A program made the position numbers and the translations under genes. Under the pieces are notes generated by a model. That model was not told where the DNA came from and searched no databases. It worked only from the letters and a program-made list of their open reading frames with translations. This document shows positions 18,388 to 29,400 of a DNA stretch of 64,000 bases, in pieces. The stretch is from assembly GCA_021732845.1 (NCBI GenBank), contig JAKFUF010000045.1, positions 1-64,000 of the forward strand, written 5' to 3'. Each line of letters begins with the position of its first letter. Positions within the stretch are counted from its first letter, which is position 1. The DNA is from Planctomycetaceae bacterium. GTDB lineage: Bacteria > Planctomycetota > Planctomycetia > Planctomycetales > Planctomycetaceae.

Positions 18388-18494
18388 CTTCGAGCTTGTC
18401 TCGATGGAATCGGGCCTCTGCACTAGGTGCCAGAGTGCGCCGTGTGACCGTCGTAGTGCAAAAGCCCGGATCCACCGAGGCGAGCTCGGTGGGG
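18388..18494. repeat. REPIN-like triple hairpin, copy 1, with possible terminator function
   Basis: Three adjacent hairpins: a degenerate outer one (TTCGAG/CTCGA), a long central one with arms starting CGGGCCTCTGCACTA, and an outer one CCACCGAG (18472-18479) GCGAG CTCGGTGG (18485-18492) followed by a GGTTTTGGTT tract. The same three-part structure occurs at 53011-53110 and 53485-53585. The last stem and T tract could terminate the uxs transcript. Confidence 0.7.
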
Positions 18495-18587
18495 TTTTGG
18501 TTGATCGCGCGCGCTTTGCCGCTCCCGTGAAGAATTCCGACGCGGCGGCTACAATCCGCCGACTTGGATTCCCGTGAAGGAGTGAAC

Positions 18588-21500
18588 ATGTCATTGTGGC
18601 GTCGTTTGGCGGTTCTGTATTCACTGGCCGGATTCGTGCTGACCGGCGTGCTCTTGACCGGCGTGCTCTTGGGCGGGGCGCTCTTTCCTCGAGCCACGGC
18701 TGGTCAGGACAAGCCTGCCAAACCGGCCGCGTATGTCACGGTTGCAGAAGCCGCCGCGGACCCGGACTTCGCCCTGCAGGGCGAATACCTGAGCGAACGC
18801 TTTGGCGTGCAAGTCGTGGCTCAAGGCCATGGCAAATTTCGCACTCTCACGCTCAAGGGTGGCCTGCCCGGTGCCGGCTGGAACGAAACCGACAAGCAGG
18901 TCCAGGACGACGACACCACCGACGATGTCAAAGACCTGTTGACCGCCTTGGGAGCCAAAAAGGTCGAGCGCAAGAGCCCGACCCTGGGCAGCGCAGCCCC
19001 AGAGGGCGCGACCCTCCTGTTTGACGGCACGAAGGACACGCTGGCGAAACACTGGAGGCCGGATACGAAAATGGGGCCGGACGGGTTGCTGCTGCCGCAC
19101 GCCACGACGCTGGAAAACTTCACCGACTACCAGTTGCACGTGGAGTTTCAGATCCCCTTCATGCCCGAGGCGCGTGGCCAGGGACGGGGCAACAGCGGAC
19201 TGTACAACCAGGGCCGGTACGAAGCGCAGATGCTCGACTCCTTTGGGCTGGAGCCCAAGGACAACGAATGCGGCGGGCTGTACAGCATTAAAGCCGCCGA
19301 TGTAAATGCCTGCTTCCCGCCGCTGAGCTGGCAATCGTACGACGTGGAGTTCACCGCCGCCCGGTGGAGCAAGGATGGCAAGGAAAAGTTGTCGAACGCC
19401 TGGACGACCGTGCGCCTCAACGGCATCCTGATTCAGAACGATGTCGAACTGCCGCACACCACCACCGCCGCACCTCAGAAGGAGACTTCAGCACCGGGTC
19501 CGATCTATCTGCAGGATCATGGCAATCCGGTCCGGTACAAAAACATCTGGATCGTGCCCCGCTCGGCGGAGCAGGAGGCCCGCCGGCCGATTGTGGCGGG
19601 CTTCGAACGGTTTCATGGGACCACCGCGGTCGAGATCACACAATCAGGCCGGCTGTTGCTGGGAGAACTCAACTGCGTGGCCTGCCATCAGCCCGAAGCG
19701 GGTGCCGCCGCGCAGCTCACGACGCGGCAGGCTCCAATTCTGGATGAGGTCGGCAAGCGGATTCATCCGGAATATCTGGAGAGATTTCTGGCGGCGCCGC
19801 ACACGGTGAAGCCGGGCACGACCATGCCCGACCTGCTGGCCGACCTGCCGGAAACCGAGCGCGTGGCGGCGGTCAAAGCCCTGGTCAATTTCCTGGCGAC
19901 AACCGGTTCGCTGGCGGAACAGGAGAGCGAAAACCGGATGGCGCAGCATGGGCAGCAGCTCTATCATCAGGTGGGCTGCACGGCGTGCCACGCGCCGCGG
20001 ATGGAGAAGACCGTGGCGACGCGGGTCTCCGTGCCGCTGGGCGACTTGAAGGCCAAGTACAGCATCCCCAGCCTCGCGGCGTTCCTGCAGGACCCGCACA
20101 AGGTGCGGCCTTCGGGCCGGATGCCAGGCTTCGCCCTCGAAGGGAAAGATTTCGTCGACCTGGCGCATTTCCTCATCGGCGAAGTGCGGCTCAAGCCGCG
20201 AAATCCGAACCTCACGTTCTCCGTCTATGAGGGCAACTGGAACCAGGTGCCGGATTTTGGCGTGCTCAAGCCCATCAAGACCGGACAGTGCTCCGGGCTG
20301 GATCTGAATGTCGCCAACCGCACCAACAATTTCGGCGTCCGCTTCGACGGGTTTTTGAAACTCGACAAGGAGGGCGATTACACATTCCATCTCGGTTCGG
20401 ATGACGGCAGCCTGCTGTTCATTGATGGCAAGAAAGTGGTCGATGCCGATGGCGTTCATCCGCACACCGAAAGCAGCGGCCGCGCGCGGCTCAAGGCTGG
20501 TGTGCATCCCATCCGTGTCGATTTCTTCCAAGGCGGCGGGGAATGGACGGTCACCCTGGAATACGAAGGCCCCGGAATCCCCCGGCAGGAGCTGGCCCGC
20601 AATCTGTGGCTCACCGAACAGGGCAACCCCAAGCCGGAACCGGTCAAGGAGGGCGAGGCGGGTTTCCAGTTTGATCCTTCCTTAGTGGCTCAAGGGCAGG
20701 CATTGTTCGGTTCGCTCGGCTGTGCGAACTGCCACCAGTTGAAGGTGAACGGCCAGAAGCTTCCCGGTGCGATGGCCAAGGCGCTGAAGGATTTGGATCT
20801 GAAGCTGGGCTGCCTGAGCAACACGCCAGCTACGCCTGTCGCCGGTGCCAAGGTCCAAGGCGCGCCTGTGCCTCGCTTTGACCTGAACCTGGCGCAGCGG
20901 ACGGCGCTCAAGGCTTCCACGGGTGTGGACAAACCGTCAAATCAATCGGCTCAAACGATTTCGCAGACGATGACCACCTTCAACTGCTATGCCTGTCACA
21001 GCCGGGATGGCAAAGGCGGACCCGAGCGCGACCGGAACCCGCTGTTTACCACGACCATTCCCGAAATGGGTGACGAAGGCCGCGTGCCGCCGCCGCTGGA
21101 TGGCGTGGGCGACAAGCTGAACGACGAGTGGCTGCGTAAGGTTCTTGGCGAAGGGGCCAAGGACCGGCCCTACATGCTGACGCGGATGCCAAAGTTTGGC
21201 CTCAACAATGTGCAGCATCTGATCCTCGCGTTTGTCGCCACCGACCGCCGAACGGATGCCGCTGTTCCTCCACCAGCACTGGCCGATTCACGAATGAAGG
21301 CGGTCGGGCGGCAACTGGTGGGCGAGAAGGCGCTGGGCTGCATCAAGTGTCACAGCTTTGGGCAACATCGAGCCACGGGAATCCAGGCGATCAACCTGCA
21401 GACCATGACCACCCGCCTGCGCGAGGACTGGTTTTATCGTTATATGCTCAACCCCGAAGCGTACCGGCCCGGCACCCGCATGCCCGGCAGCTTCAGCGGG

Positions 21501-22280
21501 GGCGTGGCGAGCGTCAAGGATGTGCTGGACGGCCACCCCGGCCAGCAGATCTCCGCCATGTGGCGGTTTTTGAAGGATGGCGATCAGGCGAGTTTGCCCG
21601 ACGGGTTGGTCGCCAACATCATCGAGTTGAAGCCAGAAAAAGAACCGATCCTTTACCGCAACTTCATTGAGGGGCTCTCACCGCGGGGCATCGCCGTGGG
21701 CTATCCGGAACTGGCTCACCTGGCATGGGACGCCGACACCATGAGCCTCGCCCTCCTGTGGCACGGCCGCTTCATCGACGCCGGCAAGCACTGGGAGGGC
21801 CGCGGCCCCGGCTTCCAACGTCCGCTGGGCGACCACGTCATGCCGTTCGAGAAGACGGCCGCACTGGCGACACTCAATTCCGGAACCGAAGCCTGGCCCG
21901 CAGGCAGCCCCAAGGAGCGTGGCTACCGCTTTGCGGGCTACGAACTCGATGCCCAGAGCCGGCCACATTTCCGCTACAAAACCGCCGACTTCACCGTCGA
22001 AGACTTCCCCGAACCCGTGGCTCAAGGCAAAGAGGCCCTCTTTCGCCGCCACATCACGGTGACCGCGTCAAAACCCCTCGACAACCTCTACTTCCGCGCG
22101 GCTGCGGGGCAAACGATCGAAATCCAGTCCGACGGCTCGTACCTGATCGACAAACTCGTCCGCATCGGCCTGCCCAACCAGATGCCCATCATCCGCGAAG
22201 CCGACGGGAAGAAAGAGCTGCTCGTGCCGCTGCAGTTCAAGGATGGCAAGGCGGGGGTGATGCAGGAGATTGCGTGGTGA
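18588..22280 (+). CDS. DUF1080 / cytochrome c / PA14 multidomain secreted protein
   Basis: 1,230 residues from ATG 18588, chosen because AAGGAG lies at 18577-18582. A signal peptide or anchor at the N-terminus is followed by a DUF1080 concanavalin-like domain (~135-325: LLFDGTKDT...NSGLYNQGRYEAQMLDS...). Two cytochrome c modules carry CVACH (~363) and CTACH (~464). A PA14 domain (~543-662: DFGVLKP...DGFLKLDKEGDYTFHLGSDDGSLLFIDGKKV) precedes three more haem sites: CANCH (~712), CYACH (~800) and CIKCH (~918). The last ~250 residues resemble the tail of planctomycete PVC cytochrome proteins. It is probably periplasmic, combining carbohydrate binding or hydrolysis with electron transfer, inferred from domains. 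The beta-propeller at 23395 is a typical companion, here separated by a nuclease gene. Confidence 0.85.
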   Translation: MSLWRRLAVLYSLAGFVLTGVLLTGVLLGGALFPRATAGQDKPAKPAAYVTVAEAAADPDFALQGEYLSERFGVQVVAQGHGKFRTLTLKGGLPGAGWNETDKQVQDDDTTDDVKDLLTALGAKKVERKSPTLGSAAPEGATLLFDGTKDTLAKHWRPDTKMGPDGLLLPHATTLENFTDYQLHVEFQIPFMPEARGQGRGNSGLYNQGRYEAQMLDSFGLEPKDNECGGLYSIKAADVNACFPPLSWQSYDVEFTAARWSKDGKEKLSNAWTTVRLNGILIQNDVELPHTTTAAPQKETSAPGPIYLQDHGNPVRYKNIWIVPRSAEQEARRPIVAGFERFHGTTAVEITQSGRLLLGELNCVACHQPEAGAAAQLTTRQAPILDEVGKRIHPEYLERFLAAPHTVKPGTTMPDLLADLPETERVAAVKALVNFLATTGSLAEQESENRMAQHGQQLYHQVGCTACHAPRMEKTVATRVSVPLGDLKAKYSIPSLAAFLQDPHKVRPSGRMPGFALEGKDFVDLAHFLIGEVRLKPRNPNLTFSVYEGNWNQVPDFGVLKPIKTGQCSGLDLNVANRTNNFGVRFDGFLKLDKEGDYTFHLGSDDGSLLFIDGKKVVDADGVHPHTESSGRARLKAGVHPIRVDFFQGGGEWTVTLEYEGPGIPRQELARNLWLTEQGNPKPEPVKEGEAGFQFDPSLVAQGQALFGSLGCANCHQLKVNGQKLPGAMAKALKDLDLKLGCLSNTPATPVAGAKVQGAPVPRFDLNLAQRTALKASTGVDKPSNQSAQTISQTMTTFNCYACHSRDGKGGPERDRNPLFTTTIPEMGDEGRVPPPLDGVGDKLNDEWLRKVLGEGAKDRPYMLTRMPKFGLNNVQHLILAFVATDRRTDAAVPPPALADSRMKAVGRQLVGEKALGCIKCHSFGQHRATGIQAINLQTMTTRLREDWFYRYMLNPEAYRPGTRMPGSFSGGVASVKDVLDGHPGQQISAMWRFLKDGDQASLPDGLVANIIELKPEKEPILYRNFIEGLSPRGIAVGYPELAHLAWDADTMSLALLWHGRFIDAGKHWEGRGPGFQRPLGDHVMPFEKTAALATLNSGTEAWPAGSPKERGYRFAGYELDAQSRPHFRYKTADFTVEDFPEPVAQGKEALFRRHITVTASKPLDNLYFRAAAGQTIEIQSDGSYLIDKLVRIGLPNQMPIIREADGKKELLVPLQFKDGKAGVMQEIAW

Positions 22281-22343
22281 CGTCAAACTGTGACAATATC
22301 GCTTAGCATGAGACCCACAACCTCAGGAAATAGGGCTTGATCA

Positions 22344-23285
22344 ATGCGTATTTACCGGCACGTAACGGCGAACGGACTCTATCTCAAGCGATTCCCGTTC
22401 CAACGGGAACTGTCAATGGAAGCCTACTTGATCGAGAATGAGAATGTGCTGGAGTTGGACGACAAAATCTTCAAGGATGTGGAGATCGTCGAAGCGGAAC
22501 TCGCGGTTGCCGAAGGCAGGCCGAGTCGCGATTCAGATGGGCGGATCGATATATTGGCAACCTATGCAGCAGAGTATATCGCAGTTGTAGAATTGAAACT
22601 TGGAGAGTTGACAGACATTCACCTCAAACAGCTAGAGGACTACCTCGCCAAGAGAAATCATGTTCTCGAAAAATATTCAGAAACTCTCGGTCCACAGATT
22701 GTAGTGAACCCCAAGTGGATTGGCGTTCTCGCGGGATCGTCAATCAGCCCAGACCTCGCCCAAAAGTTGCGGCAGGGCTATTTCGCGGAAGGCGACATCC
22801 CGGTTGCAGCACTGATTATTCAGCGGTTTCGCGGTGAAGATGGAACCGTTTTGGTAACGACTGACACCTGCTTCGGCAGACCCAGCAATGTCAAGGACTC
22901 AACTCTGTACGACTTTGAGGGGGAGACCCTCAACAAAGGACGACTTGCTTTGGCACTCATCAAGCGACACGTCGAGACTCATCCAGCCATTACTTATGCC
23001 GAACTCGAAAATGACTTTCCAAAGTCTTGCCAAGGTCCTGCAGGGGTGTTTACCGATGCGAGCCACGCCACCAATATCTACATAAGCACCAAAAAAAAAC
23101 GGCACTTCGTCAACACGGAAGATTTGATCGAACTCAAGGAGTGCAAGATCGCTGTCAGCAATCAGTGGGGCAAGGACAACATTCTAACCTTGATCAAACG
23201 AGCAAGGACCCTCGGTTACAAAGTGTCCGAAGCAGCCGACGATTTCGCCATGACAACAACCACTATATTTGTCCAAGAAACGTAA
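22344..23285 (+). CDS. PD-(D/E)XK nuclease of the DUF91/NucS-like type
   Basis: 313 residues, more AT-rich and with less biased codons than its neighbours. An N-terminal nuclease core is visible: [17 protein letters not shown] (residues 24-40), then RIDIL with Asp69, then VVELKLGEL with Glu83 and Lys85, giving the D-x13-E-x-K signature. These features match DUF91/NucS-type restriction-like nucleases acting on DNA. The C-terminal ~150 residues are not recognised. The gene splits the multihaem protein from the beta-propeller that usually accompanies it, which together with composition suggests insertion by transfer. A defence or repair role is inferred. Confidence 0.7.
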   Translation: MRIYRHVTANGLYLKRFPFQRELSMEAYLIENENVLELDDKIFKDVEIVEAELAVAEGRPSRDSDGRIDILATYAAEYIAVVELKLGELTDIHLKQLEDYLAKRNHVLEKYSETLGPQIVVNPKWIGVLAGSSISPDLAQKLRQGYFAEGDIPVAALIIQRFRGEDGTVLVTTDTCFGRPSNVKDSTLYDFEGETLNKGRLALALIKRHVETHPAITYAELENDFPKSCQGPAGVFTDASHATNIYISTKKKRHFVNTEDLIELKECKIAVSNQWGKDNILTLIKRARTLGYKVSEAADDFAMTTTTIFVQET

Positions 23286-23394
23286 ATTCACCGCCTATTG
23301 GCTGGACATACATACCCACATTGCGATGAATCCGCACTTGTTCGTGCTTTTCATGACCGCTCCACAGTTCACAACATCCGTGGTCTCTCGCCCA

Positions 23395-24885
23395 ATGGCC
23401 ATCTTTCGATCTTGTCTGGTCGCCTTCTCTGTTCTCGCTTTCTACAACCTGCCTGTCTTCGGCGAGGACGCGAAAAGCAAACTCCCCATCGAAAGCGACT
23501 ACTACAAACTCGCCACCTTCCAGATCCCCGAGGGTGTCGTCCTGGAAGCGAGTGCCTTCCAGTTGATGCCGGACGGCAAGCTGGCCGTGGCTTCGCGTCG
23601 CGGCGAGGTGTGGATGGTCACTGATCCCTTTGCGGACGAGGTGAAGGCCAGTCAGTTCTCGCGGTTCGCGCATGGGCTGCATGAAGTGCTGAGCCTCGCG
23701 GAGCGGGATGGCTGGCTGTATGTCACACAGCGGACGGATGTGTCGCGGATCAAGGATTCCAATGGCGACGGCCGGGCCGACCAGTTTGAAGTGGTCAACG
23801 GCGACTGGGAGATCACCGGCGACTACCACGAGTACGCCTTCGGCTCCAAGTTCGACAAGGAGGGCAACCTGTGGATCGTGCTGTGCCTCACGGGTTCCTT
23901 CAGCAGCGAATCGAAATACCGTGGCTGGTGCGTCCGCATCACGCCCGACGGCAAGCTGATCCCCACCTGCAGCGGCATCCGCTCGCCGGGCGGGATCGGC
24001 ACGAATGCCATGGGCGACATGTTCTACACCGACAACCAGGGGCCGTGGAACGGCACCTGCAACTTGAAGCATCTCGTCCCCGGGAAGTTCATGGGGCACC
24101 CCGGCGGGTTCAAGTGGTACAGCCTCGCTGAACAGGCGATGGGCAAGGCACCGGTCGAGCCGACCAGCGGCAGCCGCTTCGTGATCGAAGCCAAGCGGAT
24201 TCCCGAATATGTGCCGCCGGTGATCCTCTTCCCTTACAAGAAGATGGGACAGTCGGCCAGCGGCATCGCGTGCGACACCACGGAAGGAAAGTTTGGGCCG
24301 TTCAAAGGGCAGATGTTCGTGGGTGAGCAGACCAACAGCACGGTCATGCGCTGCTTCCTGGAAACGGTCAACGGCCGCTGGCAGGGCGCCTGCTTCCCGT
24401 TCCGCGACGGGTTCGGCTCGGGAACGTTGGGGCTGGAAATGTCTCCCAGCGGAAGCCTGTTTGTCGGCGGCACCAACCGAGGCTGGGGCTCCCGCGGCAA
24501 CAAGCCGTTCGCCGTCGAACGCCTGCAATGGACCGGCAAAGTGCCGTTCGAGATCCACGAGATGCGGGCCAAGCCCGATGGGTTCGAACTGACCTTCACC
24601 CAACCAGTGGACACCGCCACCGCCAGCCAGATCGACGCCTACACCCTGTCGACCTACACCTATATCTATCAGGCATCGTATGGCAGCCCAGAGGTCGACC
24701 ACACGACACCCACCATTACCAAAGCTGTCGTGGCCGAGGACAAGAAAAGCGTTCGGCTGACCGTTGCCGGGCTGCAGGAAGGGCACGTGCATGAGCTGCA
24801 CCTGCCGGGCCTCCGCTCGGCTGACTCTTTGCCGCTGCTGCATCCCGAGGCGTATTACACGCTGACTTCGATCCCCTTGAAGTGA
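23395..24885 (+). CDS. Secreted beta-propeller of the PVC-cytochrome companion type
   Basis: 496 residues if translation begins at ATG 23395, which gives a signal peptide ([25 protein letters not shown]); no good ribosome-binding site is seen and ATGs at 23326 or 23353 are possible. The mature protein has strand repeats of a sorbosone-dehydrogenase/soluble-quinoprotein-like propeller ([70 protein letters not shown]), with a C-terminal Ig-like segment. This family accompanies multihaem DUF1080 proteins in planctomycetes. Probably periplasmic; substrate unknown. Its stop overlaps the GTG start of the Rpn gene by four bases. Confidence 0.78.
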   Translation: MAIFRSCLVAFSVLAFYNLPVFGEDAKSKLPIESDYYKLATFQIPEGVVLEASAFQLMPDGKLAVASRRGEVWMVTDPFADEVKASQFSRFAHGLHEVLSLAERDGWLYVTQRTDVSRIKDSNGDGRADQFEVVNGDWEITGDYHEYAFGSKFDKEGNLWIVLCLTGSFSSESKYRGWCVRITPDGKLIPTCSGIRSPGGIGTNAMGDMFYTDNQGPWNGTCNLKHLVPGKFMGHPGGFKWYSLAEQAMGKAPVEPTSGSRFVIEAKRIPEYVPPVILFPYKKMGQSASGIACDTTEGKFGPFKGQMFVGEQTNSTVMRCFLETVNGRWQGACFPFRDGFGSGTLGLEMSPSGSLFVGGTNRGWGSRGNKPFAVERLQWTGKVPFEIHEMRAKPDGFELTFTQPVDTATASQIDAYTLSTYTYIYQASYGSPEVDHTTPTITKAVVAEDKKSVRLTVAGLQEGHVHELHLPGLRSADSLPLLHPEAYYTLTSIPLK

Positions 24886-25889
24886 GGTCCGTCCTGTCTG
24901 ACATTCCCAATCCGCACGACGGACTCTTCAAGGAATTGCTGTCACGTGTTGACGCCGCACAGGACATCGCCCGCAACTATCTGCCGCCGACGATTGTCCA
25001 GCGACTCGACCTGCAAAGCATGGAACTCGTGAAGGATTCGTGGGTCGACGAGGAACTCCGGCAGCACTTCGCCGATGTCTTGTACCGGCTCAAGTGGCTC
25101 AACCCAGATGGCAGCGTTGGTGATGTCTATCTGTTTGTCCTTTTTGAGCACAAAAGCCAGCCGGATGCGGAGACGCCCTTCCAACTGCTGCGCTACATGG
25201 TGCAGCAATGGCACTCGCACCTGAAAACCGGTTCGTTGCCGCTACCGTTCATCATTCCGCTGGTGATGTATCATGGCGAGGCGAAGTGGAATCACCCGCA
25301 GACATTCGAATGCCTGTTCGGCGACATCCCAGCGGACATGCGCGGATACGTTCCGCAGTTTTCCTATGAGCTGTTGGATCTGTCCCTGCATTCAAAGCGG
25401 CAGATTGTGGGCGACGCCCTGGTAAGGTCAACGTTTTCGCTGATGCAGTCGGTCTTTGCAGCGAACCTCGATGAGCGTTTGCCGGAAATCCTGAAAACTC
25501 TCGCCACCATCAGGCCGGCCGAGTTAAGATTGCTGGAAGTGATGCTGCGCTATGTTTCCGTGACTGGGTCGCTGAGTGAGTCTGACCTGTCCGCAGCCGT
25601 CAAAGCCGCCTTTCCCCTGCAAGCGAGCGAACTGATGCCAACCCTGGCCGAGACATGGATGGAGAGAGGGATGGAGAGAGGGATGGAGAAAGGGATGGAG
25701 AAAGGTGTCCACAGCGGGCAGCTTTCCGTGATCGTTCGGCAGCTCACCGTCAAATTTGGAGACGCAATTGATTCTGCAGTTCAGACAGACCTAGGGGAGC
25801 TTTCGACAGCAGACCTGAGTCAGTTGAGCGAGGATCTGCTCAAGCTCACAACCGTGGACGAGCTGCGTCAGTGGCTCGCACGCCGCTGA
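24882..25889 (+). CDS. Rpn-family PD-(D/E)XK nuclease (recombination-promoting nuclease)
   Basis: 335 residues starting at GTG 24882, overlapping the upstream stop (GTGA). The N-terminus [12 protein letters not shown] (10-21) and the nuclease core FADVLYRL (Asp65) with [12 protein letters not shown] (Glu89, Lys91) are hallmarks of the Rpn/transposase_31 family, DNA nucleases related to mobile elements. The C-terminal part (from ~221) carries a helical domain with a run of MERGMEKG repeats at ~262-275. In E. coli Rpn proteins a short C-terminal form made from an internal start is reported to neutralise the toxic long form; here an in-frame ATG at 25542 would give the equivalent 115-residue product. 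A separate gene copy of that same C-terminal part follows at 26096. Confidence 0.85.
   Translation: MRSVLSDIPNPHDGLFKELLSRVDAAQDIARNYLPPTIVQRLDLQSMELVKDSWVDEELRQHFADVLYRLKWLNPDGSVGDVYLFVLFEHKSQPDAETPFQLLRYMVQQWHSHLKTGSLPLPFIIPLVMYHGEAKWNHPQTFECLFGDIPADMRGYVPQFSYELLDLSLHSKRQIVGDALVRSTFSLMQSVFAANLDERLPEILKTLATIRPAELRLLEVMLRYVSVTGSLSESDLSAAVKAAFPLQASELMPTLAETWMERGMERGMEKGMEKGVHSGQLSVIVRQLTVKFGDAIDSAVQTDLGELSTADLSQLSEDLLKLTTVDELRQWLARR
25665..25706. repeat. 12-bp tandem repeat inside the Rpn gene
   Basis: About 3.5 iterations of ATGGAGAGAGGG or ATGGAGAAAGGG encode [16 protein letters not shown]. The downstream partial copy has only two to three iterations (around 26215-26250), so the tract length varies between the copies. 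Confidence 0.8.
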
Positions 25890-25915
25890 ACGGCCTTGCC
25901 GCAAAGTCGCATTCG

Positions 25916-26015
25916 TCAGCGGGTGACCGCCAGAAACCGCGCGAGCGACGGCACAATCAGCAGCGCCACCGCCATGGCGTAGATTATGTTGGGCTGCACG
26001 AGCCAGACGAGGCTG
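25916..26015 (-). pseudogene. Possible C-terminal remnant of a membrane protein
   Basis: On the minus strand the sequence encodes LVWLVQPNIIYAMAVALLIVPSLARFLAVTR in pieces such as NIIYAMAVALLIVPS followed by ARFLAVTR and a stop, a hydrophobic helix resembling the end of a transporter. It is fused in frame to antisense of the Rpn partial copy, so no intact gene remains. Family not identified. Confidence 0.3.
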
Positions 26016-26095
26016 GCGGCGAACCTAGACGAGCGGATGACGGAAATCCTGAAAACTCTCGCCACCATCAGGCCGGCTGAGTTTAATTGCTGGTA

Positions 26096-26434
26096 ATGTT
26101 GCTGCGATATGTTTCCGTCACTGGGTCGCTGAGTGAGTCTGACCTGTCTGCAGCCGTCCAAGCCGCCTTTCCCCTGCAAGCGAGCGAACTGATGCCAACT
26201 CTGGCCGAAACGTGGATGGAGAGGGGGATGGAGAAAGGGATGGAGATAGGTGTCCATAGTGGGCAGCTTTCTTTGATGATCCGGCAACTGACCGTCAAGT
26301 TTGGCCAGGCAATTGACGCTGCCATTCAGACAGATTTGGGCAAGCTTTCGACCGCAAATCTCGACCAGTTGGGCGAGGCTCTCCTCAGCCTCAAGACCGT
26401 GGACGAACTGCACCAGTGGCTCCCACGTCGCTGA
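26096..26434 (+). CDS. Free-standing copy of the Rpn C-terminal domain
   Basis: 112 residues from ATG 26096 (TTG 26087 in the same frame would add three). It aligns along its length with residues 221-335 of the upstream Rpn protein ([40 protein letters not shown], then VKFG-AID-A-QTDLG-LSTA). Homology in the DNA extends upstream to about 26019, but a one-base deletion and in-frame stops there separate this part from any nuclease domain. The open frame is preserved for the whole C-terminal domain despite many substitutions, which argues against simple decay. By analogy with the reported intragenic Rpn short forms, it could act as an antitoxin-like partner. No clear ribosome-binding site is seen. 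Confidence 0.55.
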   Translation: MLLRYVSVTGSLSESDLSAAVQAAFPLQASELMPTLAETWMERGMEKGMEIGVHSGQLSLMIRQLTVKFGQAIDAAIQTDLGKLSTANLDQLGEALLSLKTVDELHQWLPRR

Positions 26435-26494
26435 CTTGAACTCACTCGTCTCGAGTTGTGATTTCGCGACTGTGATTTCGCGACCAGCAGCGCA

Positions 26495-29400
26495 TCAGGT
26501 CTTCACGGCTTTCCGTGCCTCCTCCCAGGTCTTCTGCCAGCGCTCGGCTTCCTCGGGTTTGTCCCACGCCCGATAGAGTTCCACAAGCCGCTGGATGGCA
26601 TCGGTCAGGCGGGCCTTGAATTGAAGGGGGATCTTGGCTTCTCGTTCCTGGAGACCGTGATAAGCCTCCAGCAGCAGGGGTTCGGCGGCTTGGAAGTTTT
26701 TCTGGCCGAAGAGGCTCGCTCCCAGGAGGGATCGGGTGTTGAAACGGAGCCACCCCTCAGGGTCTTTCGCATCACGGATGAGCAGGCATTCCCGCAGGAG
26801 CAACTCGGCCTCCACATGCCGCTGCTGCAACAGCAGGTTCATGCCCAGGCCGGCCATCGCCGCCGCGGTCCGCAGGTCCGCATCGCCGAACTGCCGTCGC
26901 TCGTCAACGAGCATCTGCCGCCAGATCGTTTCGGCCAGCAGGAGCCGTCCAACGGATTCGTACAGGGTGGCGAGACCGCCGGGCAATGGGCGGAGGTTGG
27001 CGGGGACCGGGCCGTCGCGCTGCGACAGGCGGTCCAGAGCCTCGGCCAGCAGCGGGATCGCCTGCTCAGGCTGGCCAACATCGCGATGGAGGAATCCCAG
27101 GGTCTGCATGACATACAGGGTGTCAGGATGGTCCGGGCCGGGGTTCTCGCGGCGGAGGCGGAGCGTCTCGGCATACTCGCGAATCGCGTCCTCCCAGCGC
27201 TTCGCGAGGGAGTACCCATAAGCCAGGTTTTGCCGGCTGAGCACGGTCTGGACGTGGGCCGGCCCCTGCTGAGCCACGCGGAGCCGCAGGGTTTCTTCGT
27301 AGAGCGGCAGCGCCAGGTCGAGCTTGTTGGTCATCTGGTAAGCCACGGCGAGGTTGTTCATCGTGACGAGCGTGTCGAGGTGCATCCGCCCGAGCTTCTC
27401 CGCGCGGAGCTTCAAGGTCTCCTCGTAGATCGGAACCGCCAGGTCGTTTCGACCAACACGCACCTGTACGGCGGCCAGGTTGTGCATGCTCTGCAGCGTG
27501 GCGGGAGCATCGGCGCCGAATCGAACCTTGTGAATGGCGACGATCTCCTCGTGCAGCGTAACGGCCAGAGTTGGTTTTCCCGCCGCCTCGTACGTTTGTT
27601 GCAGGGCGATGAGGCTTGCAAGAGTGTCGGGATCGTTGGAGCCCAGCAGTTTTTTTCGGCCAGCCACAACCTGCTCCAAATGCGGCAGCGCCAGGTCGAA
27701 GTGTCCCAGGTACCGCTGGCTCTGTCCCAATCCGAACTGCGCGTTCAGTGTTTCCGGGGCCTCGGGACCGCGTTGTGCCACGAAGCCCGCGAAGGCAATC
27801 TCATAGGCCGCCAGGGCCTTGTCGTACTCCAGCAACGCCTGGTGGGCTTTCCCCACATCGTGGTGACTGCCAAGCGTGCTGAGATCGTCCGGGCCCAGCA
27901 CCTCGGTGCGAATTGCCAACAATTCCTGATCCAGCGCCAGGGCCTGGGCAAACCGCCCGGAAAAAAAGTGCGCGCCGGCCAGCCCCTGCATGCTGCCCAA
28001 CGTGAGAGTGTCGCGGGGGCCGAGAAACTCCCGACATTTGGCCAATGTTTGGTCGAACAGGGGAGTGGACTTGTCGTATTGTTTGAGCCACTGGTGTGCC
28101 ACCGCCAGTTCGTTGCGGCTGAAGAGCGACAGCGGATCGTCTGGACCGAGCACGCGCACGCGGCGGTCGAACACCTCCTGGTAGAGCAGCAGCGCCCGGT
28201 CGTACTGTCCGGCGGCGGACAGTGCCGAGGCGAGGTTGTTCATGCTGAGCAGTGTGGCCGGAGCGTCGATTCCCTCCGTCTCGCGGCGCTGCTTGACCAC
28301 CTCCTCGAATGCGGCGACCGACTGCGTGTACCGGCCAGCCGTGTGATAGGCCGTGGCCAGCGTGTCGGCGGCGTCCAGCGCCGCCGCGCTCGTCAGCCCC
28401 TGGTCTGCATGGTGGCGGTAGATTTTCTCGTACAGCTTCATCGCCTCATCAAATCTTTTGTCCGTCAGACAGGCTTGAGCGAGCGAGCCCGTGGCGGTCA
28501 GCCAGGCCGAACTCCCGGCGCCGCTGAGCCTCTGCAGGATCACCACCGCCTCTTCCAGCAGCGGGATGGCCTGGCTGGCCTTCTGCTGCGCCAGATAGAC
28601 CCGGGCCAAAAGCTGCAGGTCATCCGAGATGTTGAAGTCGGCCGTTCCCGCCGACTTTCGATGCACCTTGAGAGCGTCTTCCAGGAGTTGCGCCGCCTTA
28701 TCCAAATCTCCCTGAGCCTCGTAGGCTTGTGCCAAGACCTCGGCGGCGGTCAGCGTGGTCGCATCTTCGGCCCCCCACTTCGCACGGGATAATTCGAGGG
28801 CTTCCGTCAACTGGGCGATGGCCGCCTCGGTTTGCCCCGCCTGCCGCCGGGCATTGCCCAGGCCAATCATTGAGGCGACCGTATCGGGATGGTCGGCCCC
28901 CAGCTTCGCCCTGCGCAAGGTCATCGTCTTTTCGTACAAGTCCGCCGCCAGCTCCTCCTGTCCGCCTTCCAGGTACAGGAGGGCCAGATTGTTGTTCGCC
29001 AGCAGGGTATCTGGATGGTCGGCCCCCACGGTAAGTTTTTGCTGCTCGGCGACCTGTGTCATCAGCGTCGTGGCCTGCTCCAGATCGTTGAGCCGCCACC
29101 GGCACAAGGCCAGATTGTTCAGCATGGTCAGCGTGTCGGCGTCCTCCGCCCCCTCGTTGCGGAGGGTCAGTTGATAGGCCTCTTCCATCAGGGGCGCTGC
29201 GGCGTCGAACTTGCCTGCCTCGAACAGGGCAAACCCCAGATTGTTGATGCTGCTCACCGTGTCAGGATGTTCGGCACCCAGGTGGGCTCGGCGGCTGCGG
29301 ACGAGGCCTTCCAGCAGGGGCAGCGCCAGATCCCCCCGACCCACCTGCTGATGGGTCATCGCCAGGTTGTTGATGGCCGTCCAGGTTTGGGGATGGTCGT

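Noticed and set aside
26621-28792. 723-codon plus-strand frame opposite the kinase-TPR gene
   Set aside because: Antisense shadow of TPR repeats in high-GC DNA; the minus frame has a complete kinase and TPR pattern.
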